From: an uncultured Coriobacteriaceae bacterium
GTDB lineage: Bacteria; Actinomycetota; Coriobacteriia; Coriobacteriales; Coriobacteriaceae
Assembly (NCBI GenBank): GCA_944321435.1
Contig: CALULH010000004.1
Span: 146,530-210,529, forward strand
Length of the DNA: 64,000 nucleotides
Direction: 5' to 3'
Shown: piece after piece, positions 7,110 to 16,346 of the stretch
Layout of the letters: every line of letters starts with the position of its first letter
Position numbering within the stretch: the first letter of the stretch is position 1
The notes under the pieces: generated by a model
The model's database searches: none
Seen by the model: only the letters and a program-made list of their open reading frames with translations
Told to the model about the DNA's origin: nothing
Made by a program: the position numbers and the translations under genes

Positions 7110-8423
7110 ATGGGCAAGACCCTTTACCTGGACTGCACCAACGGCATCAGCGGCGATATGACCGTTGCCGCCTTGCTCGACCTGGGCGCGCGCGAGGACG
7201 TGCTGCGATCCGCGTTGGACAGCCTGCCGGTCGACGGCTACTGCATCGAGATCGGCCGCGTTGCCAAAAGCGGCCTGGATGCCTGCGACTTCAACGTGAT
7301 CCTGGACCGCGAGCACGAGAACCATGACCATGACATGGCCTACCTGCACGGGCATGCGGACGAGGGGCACGGCCACGCCCTTGCTCCCGGCGGCCACGAC
7401 CATGTCCATCATGGGCACGATGGCGGTCACCACGAGCACGCCCACCATCATCACGGCCATGTTCACCGCGGCCCGGCCGACTTGGATGTGCTCATCGACG
7501 CCGCCGACCTCTCGGAGGGAGCGCGGGAGCTGGCGCACCGTATCGTCGCGGTTCTCGCCCAAGCCGAGGCCAAGGCCCACGGCGTGCCGCTCGACCAGGT
7601 GCACTTTCACGAGGTTGGAGCCGTAGACTCCCTGGTGGACATCGTGGCCGCGGCAGTGTGCGTGGACGACCTGGGCATCAGCCGCACCGTGGTGACGCAG
7701 CTCACCGACGGCCACGGTACCGTTCGCTGCCAACACGGCGTTATTCCGGTGCCGGTGCCGGCCACCCTCAACATCGTGCAGCAAAACGGGCTGCCCCTCG
7801 GCATCTGCGAGGTCGAGGGCGAGCTTGTGACGCCTACGGGCGCGGCCATCGTGGCGGCCTTGCGGCCGGAGTTTGCGCTGCCGGCGCGTTTTACCGTTGA
7901 GCGCGTTGGATTGGGCGCCGGCAAGCGCTCCTACAGCCGCCCGAGCCTTCTGCGCGCCCTGCTCATTCACGCAGCGGATCCCGTGCCGCAGGACCGCGTC
8001 GTGCGCCTGGAGTGCGACATCGACGACGCCACGGGCGAGCAGCTCGCCTACGCGGCCGAGCGCCTCATGGCCGCCGGCGCGCGCGAGGCCCATTGGGTTC
8101 CGATCTACACCAAGAAGGGGCGCCCCGCCTACCAGCTGCAGGTGGTGGCGGCTCCCGCCGACGTGGAGCGGCTCGAAGGAATCGTCTTTGCGGAGACCAC
8201 TACCATCGGCGTCCGCCGCTGGAGCTGCGACCGCACGGTGCTCGCCCGGGAGGTCGCCACGGCGCAAACGCCTTGGGGCTCGGTGCGCACCAAGCGGGTC
8301 GAGCTGCCCGGCGGCGGATCGCGCGTCACTCCCGAGTACGAGGATTGCGCCCGGCTTGCGCGCGAGAAGGACATTCCCCTCCAGCAGGTTATGCAGGCCG
8401 CCCGTCTCGCCTGCGAGGCGTAG
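7110..8423 (+). CDS. larC: LarC, nickel insertion protein, single unsplit form
   Basis: 437 residues. LarC is a CTP-dependent cyclometallase that inserts nickel into the pincer nucleotide. The N-terminal block LDCTNGISGDM is diagnostic. Residues about 72-115 form a His-rich metal-binding loop with roughly twenty histidines, and the C-terminal blocks ECDIDDATGEQLAYAAERL and PIYTKKGRP match LarC2. In Lactiplantibacillus plantarum the two halves are joined by programmed frameshifting; here one uninterrupted frame encodes both. GAGAAGGAG precedes the ATG. No larA or other nickel-pincer enzyme is in the window, so the client racemase or epimerase lies elsewhere. Confidence 0.93.
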   Translation: MGKTLYLDCTNGISGDMTVAALLDLGAREDVLRSALDSLPVDGYCIEIGRVAKSGLDACDFNVILDREHENHDHDMAYLHGHADEGHGHALAPGGHDHVHHGHDGGHHEHAHHHHGHVHRGPADLDVLIDAADLSEGARELAHRIVAVLAQAEAKAHGVPLDQVHFHEVGAVDSLVDIVAAAVCVDDLGISRTVVTQLTDGHGTVRCQHGVIPVPVPATLNIVQQNGLPLGICEVEGELVTPTGAAIVAALRPEFALPARFTVERVGLGAGKRSYSRPSLLRALLIHAADPVPQDRVVRLECDIDDATGEQLAYAAERLMAAGAREAHWVPIYTKKGRPAYQLQVVAAPADVERLEGIVFAETTTIGVRRWSCDRTVLAREVATAQTPWGSVRTKRVELPGGGSRVTPEYEDCARLAREKDIPLQQVMQAARLACEA

Positions 8424-8599
8424 CCGCTCCGCCCCGAGCCCGCCTTGCCGCCGGCTTTTCTCGCCCAACCTCGCGGCGGGCGGTTCTCTCAATGGGTACC
8501 ATAAAGAAAGCTTGCACTATCCCGGGGGCCGGTGCGGCGCGTTGCGTTCGCCTGGGGCTTGCCCGGAGGCGCGGTATCCGTTTCGAGAAGGGAGAGGGC

Positions 8600-9022
8600 A
8601 TGTCCTCAAACCAGAAGTGGCTCAAGATCATGAGCTTCCTTTCCATCCTCGCCGGCGTCGGCATGGCGGTGTGGACGTCGTTCAGCCTGGCGTTCGCCAA
8701 CACGTCGCTGGGATTGCTGTTGGCCATCTGCATGGGCGTGCAGGCGTTTCTCGACGTGGCGCTGGGCGTGTTCGGCATCGGCGCGGCCAATAAGCCGGTG
8801 CGCGCGGAGGGGCTGTACTATATCGCCTTGGTCTGGCTCGCGCTGATCCTGAACGTCGTGGCGGTCATCGTCATCGCGCTCATCGGCGGCGGTGGCCAGA
8901 CCGAGGACATGGTTTACGCGTTCGTAAGCCTGGACATCCCCTCCATCATCAACCTGGTCGTGGTGTTCTTCTATTGCCGCTTTGCCCGCCTGGTGCGCGC
9001 CCAAAGCGCACAGAGCCTTTAG
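8600..9022 (+). CDS. Four-helix membrane protein, unknown function
   Basis: 140 residues with four predicted transmembrane segments at about 10-30, 36-56, 74-96 and 108-130, joined by short loops. There is no enzyme motif. The start at 8600 has GAAGGGAGAGG before it; the longer upstream frame overlaps larC and is a shadow. Its last residues are polar. Small proteins of this shape occur widely in gut actinobacteria without assigned roles. It is followed after 90 bp by yfcE but need not be functionally linked. Confidence 0.65.
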   Translation: MSSNQKWLKIMSFLSILAGVGMAVWTSFSLAFANTSLGLLLAICMGVQAFLDVALGVFGIGAANKPVRAEGLYYIALVWLALILNVVAVIVIALIGGGGQTEDMVYAFVSLDIPSIINLVVVFFYCRFARLVRAQSAQSL

Positions 9023-9112
9023 CGGCCGGGCTGCCGGCTGATTGCGGGCCGCGTGGCTGACGCTGCGCGGCCCGTCGCGTTTGCACTGCCCCTTCGTTGA
9101 AAAGGACAACGC

Positions 9113-9682
9113 ATGAAGATCCTCATCGCTTCCGATATCCACGGCTCGGCATTTTGGGCCGAGCGCCTCATGGCCGCTATCGACGCCGAGCAGCCCGACC
9201 GCATCGTCTTGCTGGGCGACCTGCTCTACCACGGCCCCCGCAACGACCTCCCGCGCGACTACGCCCCCAAGCGCGTGATCCCGCTGCTCAACGATCTGGC
9301 GGCGCAGGGCAACATGGTGGCCGTCCGCGGCAACTGCGAGGCGGAGGTGGACCAGATGGTGCTCTCCTTCCCCTGCATGGCCTCCTATGCCGAGCTTGTC
9401 GACGACGCTGGCCGTACGCTGTTCTGCACCCACGGCCATGTGCACGGTGCGGGCTTCCACAACAGCGTGGACAGCCTGCCGCCGCTTCCTGCGGGCGGTG
9501 CCCTGCTTTTCGGCCACACGCATATCAAGGTGAGCGAGCCGGTGCCGGCGCGGCCCGACGTATGGGCGTTCAATCCCGGCAGCGTGTCCATACCCAAGGA
9601 CGGAACCCACAGCTACGGCGTCTACGAAAGCGGCGAGCCGGTTGAGCGGGCGTTCCGTCATGTCGTGCTGAGGGAGGCGTAG
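9113..9682 (+). CDS. yfcE: YfcE-family metallophosphodiesterase
   Basis: 189 residues. A calcineurin-like phosphoesterase with the full motif set: SDIHG (residues 7-11), GDLLYHGPRND, GNCE, THGH and GHTH, all with metal-ligand His, Asp and Asn in place. The YfcE/MJ0936 group cleaves phosphodiester bonds in small substrates in vitro; the natural substrate is not established. Cytoplasmic. AAAAGGA precedes the ATG. It ends 3 bp before mazG, so the two genes form an operon. Confidence 0.88.
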   Translation: MKILIASDIHGSAFWAERLMAAIDAEQPDRIVLLGDLLYHGPRNDLPRDYAPKRVIPLLNDLAAQGNMVAVRGNCEAEVDQMVLSFPCMASYAELVDDAGRTLFCTHGHVHGAGFHNSVDSLPPLPAGGALLFGHTHIKVSEPVPARPDVWAFNPGSVSIPKDGTHSYGVYESGEPVERAFRHVVLREA

Positions 9683-9685
9683 CCC

Positions 9686-10681
9686 ATGGCCGCCGATCCG
9701 CGCGTGAAAAGCGGCGCCCCTGCGATCGCGGGGGAGCCTGGCGCTGCCGAGGCCTCCGTGACCGCGGTGGGTCCTGAGGCGGGCGTCGCGAGCCCCTCGG
9801 TTGCCGGCATCCCTGCGCGCAACCGTGCCACGCGGGCCGATGCGCGCGCGAGCTTCGACGCGCTTACGGAGACCATCTGGCGTCTGCGCCAGCCCGACGG
9901 CTGCCCATGGGACCGCGAGCAGACGCATGCGAGCATCGCCAAGAACATGATCGAGGAGGCCTACGAGGCAGTCGACTGCATCGAGGCCGGAGATGCGCGT
10001 CACTTGCGTGAGGAGCTGGGCGACGTGCTCATGCAGGTGATGCTGCACGCGCAGATCGCTGCCGATGCCGGCGAGTTCACGATCGACGACGTGGTGTCCG
10101 ATCTGAACGAGAAGCTTATCCGCCGGCATCCGCATGTGTTCGGCAAGGTGGGCGGCGCGCAGGATGCTGACGCGGTTCTGGATATCTGGGACAGCGTCAA
10201 GCGCGCCGAGCGCGCCCGCCGCAACGCAGGCGCTGCGACGGGGGAGGGCGCCGGGGCGGCCGGCGCCAACGGCGCAGCCGATGGTGCGCCACGGCCCGAG
10301 GGGCTGCTCGACAGCGTGCCCAAGGCGTTCCCAGCGCTTATGCAGGCGCAGAAGGTGTCCAAGCGCGCGGCCAAGGCGGGCTTTGAGTGGGATACCGTGG
10401 CCGGCGTGTGGGACAAGGTGGCAGAGGAGCGTGCCGAGTTCGAGGCCGAGGAGCCCGGCAGCCCTGAGCGTGCGCTCGAGTTCGGCGACATGTTGTTTGC
10501 GCTGGTGAACGTTGCGCGCAAGGAGGGCATCGACGCCGAAGAGGCCCTGCGCGCGAGCACGCTAAAGTTCCGCACGCGCTGGGCGACCATGGAGGAGGCG
10601 GTGCGCGGCCGCGGCGTCGCGTTGGAAGACCTTTCAACCGCCGAGCTCAACGCGTTGTGGGACGAGGCCAAGCGCGGTTAG
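9686..10681 (+). CDS. mazG: MazG nucleoside triphosphate pyrophosphohydrolase
   Basis: 331 residues. MazG hydrolyses NTPs, including damaged ones, to NMP and pyrophosphate. The first domain (about residues 55-165) has the signature LRQPDGCPWDREQTHASI and the metal ligands EEAYEAVDCIE and LREELGDVL. The second domain (about 215-325) keeps FEWDTVAGVWDKVAEER and LEFGDMLFALVNVAR. The first 45 residues are a low-complexity Ala/Gly extension not found in most family members, so the true start might be internal. An Ala/Gly-rich linker of about 25 residues separates the two domains. A strong terminator follows. Confidence 0.9.
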   Translation: MAADPRVKSGAPAIAGEPGAAEASVTAVGPEAGVASPSVAGIPARNRATRADARASFDALTETIWRLRQPDGCPWDREQTHASIAKNMIEEAYEAVDCIEAGDARHLREELGDVLMQVMLHAQIAADAGEFTIDDVVSDLNEKLIRRHPHVFGKVGGAQDADAVLDIWDSVKRAERARRNAGAATGEGAGAAGANGAADGAPRPEGLLDSVPKAFPALMQAQKVSKRAAKAGFEWDTVAGVWDKVAEERAEFEAEEPGSPERALEFGDMLFALVNVARKEGIDAEEALRASTLKFRTRWATMEEAVRGRGVALEDLSTAELNALWDEAKRG

Positions 10682-10705
10682 CCAATCTATCCGTTGCGCT
10701 GGGGC

Positions 10706-10755
10706 GGGCGGGCGCGGCAGGTCGTGACGACTTGCCGCGCCCGCCCCGGTTTTGG
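10706..10755 (+). terminator. Intrinsic terminator after mazG
   Basis: A 19-bp stem (10706-10724 with 10728-10746, one G-T wobble) has a 3-nt loop and is followed by CGGTTTTGG. It closes the yfcE-mazG operon and lies immediately before the mirror array. Confidence 0.85.
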
Positions 10756-11017
10756 ACCAAATGAACCAGTTTTCTGATTCTCTCGGGGCGCTGGGACGAA
10801 ATGGGACTTTTTTCTGATTTTGCCTGCAGGGCGCTTTCGGGGGCGCGGTTGCTTCCGCATAAACGCGCGGCATATCCCCAGGATTTGAATAGTCCAACGC
10901 GTAAAGACGCAGCTTTGCCGCTGAGCAGGGCCTCGCATGCGCTTTCAAAATCAGAAAAAAGGCTCATTTGATCCCGCGATGCCGCGCCGATCAGAAAAAC
11001 CCTTCAAAAGGTGCGCA
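10751..11017. repeat. Mirror array, period 40 bp (2 direct + 2 inverted units)
   Basis: Unit core AAATG-N6/7-TTTTCTGATT occurs directly at 10759 and 10799 and inverted near 10946 and 10990. TCTGAT sits at 10773 and 10813, and its complement ATCAGA at 10950 and 10990, so both sides repeat every 40 bp and all pairs share one axis near 10884. Spacer sequence between cores differs. No gene is seen here. Confidence 0.8.
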
Positions 11018-11104
11018 AACCGCTTCGTTCTCCCTGGCGGTGCGCTCCCATGGTGCGGCCGTCTGGCGGACGAACGACGCCCCTCTCCAAAACGCCGGTA
11101 TAGA

Positions 11105-11132
11105 TTGCGCGTATGCGGGCATACTGTACAAA
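11105..11132 (+). promoter_or_regulatory. Candidate enolase promoter
   Basis: TTGCGC (11105-11110) and TACAAA (11127-11132) are spaced by 16 bp, about 55 bp before the eno start. Confidence 0.4.
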
Positions 11133-11147
11133 GTTTGCTATGGGTAA

Positions 11148-12476
<1,329 letters not shown>

Positions 12477-12507
12477 GGGCTTGCTCCTGTCGTATCGGCT
12501 GCATCCG

Positions 12508-12541
12508 GCCGGGTTCCGCACTTGCGGGGCCCGGCTTTTTG
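12508..12541 (+). terminator. Intrinsic terminator after eno
   Basis: GCCGGGTTCCGC (12508-12519) pairs through G-T wobbles with GCGGGGCCCGGC, followed by TTTTT at 12536-12540. Confidence 0.85.
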
Positions 12542-12751
12542 CGGCATGGGCTCAGGGCGCCGTAGTCCCTGACGGAGCGTCCGGGGTGCCGCGGCTCTGC
12601 TACATGCCTATCAGCTTCGGCTTTTACTTTGCCGCGCGGCTGAGGCAAACGCGTCAAAATCCCGCCGTTCGCCGCTTCGCGCTTCCAGTTCGCCGCGCTT
12701 GCGTTGCGCGTCTGCTACATTCGTGCACGTATCCGAACGAAAGGGAGGCTC

Positions 12752-13591
12752 ATGAGCGATAAGAAGATCATCTTCCTCGACGTGGACGGCACCATCACCA
12801 ACTACGACAACGAGGTGCCCGAATCGTGCAAGACCGCCATCAAGCAGGCGCGCGCCAACGGGCATCGCGTTTACATGTGCACCGGCCGCAGCAAGGCCGA
12901 GAATCCGCCGGAGATCACCGAGATCGGCTTCGACGGCATGATCGGCGGCAACGGGTCCTACGTGGAGTCTGACGGCGAGGTCGTGATGCACCAGCTCATC
13001 ACGCTCGATCAGTGCAAGCATATCGTCGACTGGCTGCACAGCCGCGGTCTGGAGTTCTACCTGGAGAGCAACAACGGCCTCTTCGCCAGCGAGAACTTCC
13101 GCGAGAAGGCCCGCCCGGTGCTGCAGCAATACGCCAAGGGCAAGGGCGCTGAGCATGTGGAGGACCTCGAGACCGACGACGTCATGCACGGCATGATCTA
13201 CGGCGGCGAGCTCTACCGCGACGACCTCAACAAGGTGAGCTACATCCTCTCCAGCTACCAGGATTACCTGGATTCCATCGACGAGTTCCCGGACCTCAAG
13301 CCGGGTACGTGGGGAGGCAAGGGCGAGCACGCGCTCTTCGGCGACCTGGGCGTGAAGGGCATCGACAAGGCTGTTTCGGTGCGCAAGCTGGTCGAGCATC
13401 TGGGCGCCGACATGGCCGATACCTTTGCCTTCGGCGATGCCAAGGTTGACATTCCCATGTTCGAGGCCTGTGCCGTGGGCGTGTGCGTGGGCAGTGGCGG
13501 CGACGAGGCCAAGGCCGCGGCCGATTACGTGACCGACGCCGTGGACGACGACGGCATCTACAACGCCTTCAAGCACTTCGGCCTGATCTAA
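12752..13591 (+). CDS. HAD-superfamily Cof-type phosphatase
   Basis: 279 residues. HAD motif I is FLDVDGTITNYD (nucleophile and acid Asp near residues 9-11), motif II is CTGRS, and motif IV is FGDAKVDIPMFE with GVCVGSGGDEAKAAADYVT following, which is the Cof (IIB cap) pattern. Such enzymes dephosphorylate sugar phosphates or pyridoxal phosphate; the substrate here cannot be read from sequence. Cytoplasmic. AAGGGAGG precedes the ATG at 12752; the longer frame upstream is not preceded by a ribosome site. It is flanked by terminators and is likely monocistronic. Confidence 0.88.
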   Translation: MSDKKIIFLDVDGTITNYDNEVPESCKTAIKQARANGHRVYMCTGRSKAENPPEITEIGFDGMIGGNGSYVESDGEVVMHQLITLDQCKHIVDWLHSRGLEFYLESNNGLFASENFREKARPVLQQYAKGKGAEHVEDLETDDVMHGMIYGGELYRDDLNKVSYILSSYQDYLDSIDEFPDLKPGTWGGKGEHALFGDLGVKGIDKAVSVRKLVEHLGADMADTFAFGDAKVDIPMFEACAVGVCVGSGGDEAKAAADYVTDAVDDDGIYNAFKHFGLI

Positions 13592-13647
13592 AAGAGCCCC
13601 TTGGGCCCGGGCCGGCGATGGCCCCGGGTAGGGCGGCAAGCCCGGCA

Positions 13648-13680
13648 ACGGGGCGGTCCTCATGGCCGCCCCGTTTTTTC
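13648..13680 (+). terminator. Strong intrinsic terminator after HAD gene
   Basis: CGGGGCGG (13649-13656) pairs with CCGCCCCG (13666-13673), then TTTTTT. Confidence 0.92.
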
Positions 13681-13926
13681 GCATAGGCGGAGCCGGTCCC
13701 GCGCCCGACTTTGGCCTATCTTGTGTGCAAACGGTGGGGCGCAGAAGGCGCCTCTCGCTGGTTGCGCAGCTCGGCCCTTTACCCTCCGGGTGACGCCCGG
13801 TTTTTCTTGTCGGGCGCGCGCATGGGGTGTTGGCGCGCGTGGTATAACTGTAAGCACACGCCTTCCGCAAGGGGGCGCAACAACTTGATCCGCGCACAAA
13901 CACACCTCAAACGAAACAAGGGCGCC
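13681..13926. other. Non-coding space with a second terminator; possible small RNA
   Basis: After the HAD terminator the space holds no gene, yet a second hairpin CCGGG-TGACG-CCCGG followed by TTTTTC lies near 13786-13806. A roughly 100-nt transcript ending there would be a stand-alone small RNA or a leader. TATAAC at 13843-13848 is a possible -10 for the next gene. Confidence 0.35.
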
Positions 13927-14814
13927 ATGAACTTCACTCCGCTACAATCCAACGGGCGTTACGCCCAGCGCTCTTCCCGTACTGCCGGGATGGGGGCACC
14001 CTATGCAGCAGATCCGGGCTTCGGCACGGCGTCGCCGCGTGCGGCGTATGCCGGACCGGGCCAGGCCCGGCGCGCATCTTATCGCACGCGCGAGGGAGCG
14101 CCCGGAGCGTCCCGCACGGCGGTTGCGGATGCGCCGCGCTCCTCGGGGGGTTTCCGCTCCGCAGCGTCTGCCAGCCGTGGGGCGGCGTCTGTCTTCGGCC
14201 GCCGGGCCGCGCGCCCGACCGCCGGCCATGCGCCCAGCCGTTCCGCGGCCGACTCCTCAAACGAGGCCGTGGCAGGCGATTCCCCTCGGGGCCGCGCTCG
14301 CAGGGCCTCCGGCGGCTCGCTTATCCGCTACGCAACGGACAACGTGGTTGTGCGGGCGGTGTACGCGCTGACCACCGGTCCGTTTCGGTTCGCGTTTTAC
14401 GCCGCCGTGGTTCTCGCCATCGGCGCGAGCCTGTACATGCCCTTGCGCGGCTGGTATGTCGCCGCGCGCAGCGAGGAGGTTAAGAACGACCTGTACCAGG
14501 CTCAGCTTGAGAGCAACGCCGCGCAGCAGGCGGTGGTTGACCAGCTGCTCTCGCAGGACGGCATCAAGGAGATCGCCCGTTCCAAGCTGGGGCTCGTCGA
14601 GCCCGGCGAGATTTCGGGCATGGTGGTCGGCTTGGGCGAGAAGGACGATTCCGATACCGGAGCAAGTGCGGACGCGGCCGACGCCGCATCGTCCGACGAC
14701 TCGGGCTCCGATAGCGCCTCCGACGAGCCCTGGTACAAGAGCGTGCTGGATCGCGTGTTCTTCTTCTCGCTGGATGACGTGCAGGGCCTGACGACCGTGG
14801 GGTCGGGCGCGTAG
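13927..14814 (+). CDS. DivIC/FtsB-like septum formation initiator with long basic N terminus
   Basis: 295 residues. The C-terminal half has a transmembrane segment (about residues 155-175), a coiled coil (about 180-215) and the conserved ending QDGIKEIARSKLGLVEPGEI, typical of DivIC/FtsB proteins that link FtsL and FtsQ at the divisome. FtsB proteins are usually about 100 residues. Here a 150-residue Arg/Ala/Ser-rich cytoplasmic tail is added in front and an acidic Asp/Ser tail behind. The position between eno and ppx/gppA is the usual one for ftsB in many bacteria. The ATG at 13927 follows AAACAAGGG; an open frame reaches further upstream but lacks a ribosome site. Confidence 0.8.
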   Translation: MNFTPLQSNGRYAQRSSRTAGMGAPYAADPGFGTASPRAAYAGPGQARRASYRTREGAPGASRTAVADAPRSSGGFRSAASASRGAASVFGRRAARPTAGHAPSRSAADSSNEAVAGDSPRGRARRASGGSLIRYATDNVVVRAVYALTTGPFRFAFYAAVVLAIGASLYMPLRGWYVAARSEEVKNDLYQAQLESNAAQQAVVDQLLSQDGIKEIARSKLGLVEPGEISGMVVGLGEKDDSDTGASADAADAASSDDSGSDSASDEPWYKSVLDRVFFFSLDDVQGLTTVGSGA

Positions 14815-14952
14815 CGTTCCCTCCGTCTTTTCCGCAAGCGCTCGCCGCCAAGGCGGTACCATAGCAGCAACAAGCGCGCCGCCGCGGCACGGTCCCGGCG
14901 GCGCTTTGGCACGGGGCCGGGCGCGGTCGCGCCGGCGGAGAGGGAGGGCGCA

Positions 14953-16020
14953 ATGGCTTCGAGCGTTAACGTGGCGGCGGTGGATATCGGTACGGTGACC
15001 TCGCGGTTGCTGTTGGCGACGGTACGCGACGGCGCTATCGTCCATGCGGAGAAACTCAGCGCCATAACCGATCTGGGCCAGGGCGTCGACGCTACCGGCG
15101 AGCTTGCGCCCGAGGCCGTGGATCGCGTGACGGCTGCCTGCGCGGATTACGCCGCGCGCATCCGGTCCTTTGCACCCGCGGCGGTCGGGCTCACGCTCAC
15201 CAGCGCGGCCCGTGACGCCCATCACGGCGACGTCCTGCTCGGCAATCTGCGCCAGCTGGGCTTCAGGCCGCAGATCATTCCCGGCGAGGTGGAGGCGCGC
15301 CTCACGTTCTTCGGAGTGGCGGCCGATTTCCCCGGCGAGCGCATCGCCGTGGCAGATCCGGGCGGCGGCTCCACCGAGATCGCGCTGGGGAGCTGCGCGG
15401 GCGGTGCGCTCGCGCTGGACCGCGTGCAATCGCTCAACATCGGCTGCCGCCGTGTGACCGAGCGGTTCTTCTCGTCCTTGCCCCCCGCTCAGGCCGAGCT
15501 CGAGGCCGCCGCGGCGTGGGTGGCCCCCCAGTTCCGGGAGTACTGGCAGGCGGCGCGCCGTGCTTGCGCAGATGCCCCTGCGGATTTGGCGGATAAGAAG
15601 AACCCTGCTACGGCCGCTGCCGGCGCAGCTCCTTCCCCGGCGGCGCCATCGGCTCTGCCCGATCGCCTGGTTGCCGTGGGCGGCACCGTTACCACCATGG
15701 TTGCCATGCTCAACGAGCTGGTTTCCTACGACAGCTCCTTCGTGCACCTCAGCGAGCTTACGCTTGCCCAGGTGCGCGGCTGCGTTGAGCGCTTGGCCGG
15801 CCTGAGCGCCGAGCAGGTGGCGGCGCTTCCGGGCATTCAGGCAAAGCGCGCGCCGGTGATGGCCGGAGGCGCGCTTGTCATCCGCGAGCTTATGCAGGCG
15901 GGCGGCTACCAGAGCCTCACCGTGAGCGAAAACGGCCTGCTCGTCGGCTTGGCGCGCACGGTTGCCGAGGCGTTTGAGAAGGGCGCCACCACCGTCGGCT
16001 GGGTGCCCGAGCTGAGCTAG
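14953..16020 (+). CDS. Ppx/GppA phosphatase (exopolyphosphatase-like)
   Basis: 355 residues. An ASKHA-fold phosphatase with the two nucleotide/phosphate loops VDIGTVTSRLLLA (near residue 10) and ADPGGGSTEIALG (near residue 135), the STAAR-like LTLTSAARDAHHG block and the conserved GEVEARLTF segment. Members hydrolyse polyphosphate or pppGpp. A Pro/Ala-rich insert of about 20 residues (near 220-235) precedes VAVGGTVTTMVAML. It acts in the cytoplasm and probably tunes polyphosphate and alarmone levels. GAGGGAGGGCG precedes the ATG. It lies 138 bp after the divIC-like gene. Confidence 0.88.
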   Translation: MASSVNVAAVDIGTVTSRLLLATVRDGAIVHAEKLSAITDLGQGVDATGELAPEAVDRVTAACADYAARIRSFAPAAVGLTLTSAARDAHHGDVLLGNLRQLGFRPQIIPGEVEARLTFFGVAADFPGERIAVADPGGGSTEIALGSCAGGALALDRVQSLNIGCRRVTERFFSSLPPAQAELEAAAAWVAPQFREYWQAARRACADAPADLADKKNPATAAAGAAPSPAAPSALPDRLVAVGGTVTTMVAMLNELVSYDSSFVHLSELTLAQVRGCVERLAGLSAEQVAALPGIQAKRAPVMAGGALVIRELMQAGGYQSLTVSENGLLVGLARTVAEAFEKGATTVGWVPELS

Positions 16021-16346
16021 GCGCCTCGCGGGCGGCCTTGCGCGCGTCGTGTTGCCGGCAGGTGAACAACCGGTTTCAAGCAGGCACTCCCGCGCGGCAC
16101 GCTCCGGCGGCATCCGCTCGGTAGCTGCCGTTTTGCCTTGATGCAAATGAGGAAAACTTTTCCGCGGCGCGTGCGGAGAAACTCGACGTCGAACTTGCCA
16201 GGCACCCTCCCTACAATCGACCATAGGGCACCCGTGCCCAATCCGCATCCATCCAGCGCGATCGCACGCGGCCTGCGCGGCCGCGCCGCCGCGCGTCGCG
16301 CAGGCCGCGGGGCCCAACTGCGGGCAACGCATCGGGAGGTGACTGC
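16021..16346. other. Intergenic space before PTS regulator
   Basis: No gene is seen. There are several short GC-rich hairpins, and TACAAT at 16213-16218 is a possible -10 for the regulator gene without a clear -35. A CGCGGCCTGCGCGGCC-type palindromic tract lies near 16268-16312. Confidence 0.4.

Noticed and set aside
6474..8492. A 672-codon open frame on the minus strand opposite larB and larC
   Set aside because: Its codon use and low-complexity His/Arg/Gly composition are those of a mirror frame of high-GC genes; larB and larC have clear family motifs on the other strand.
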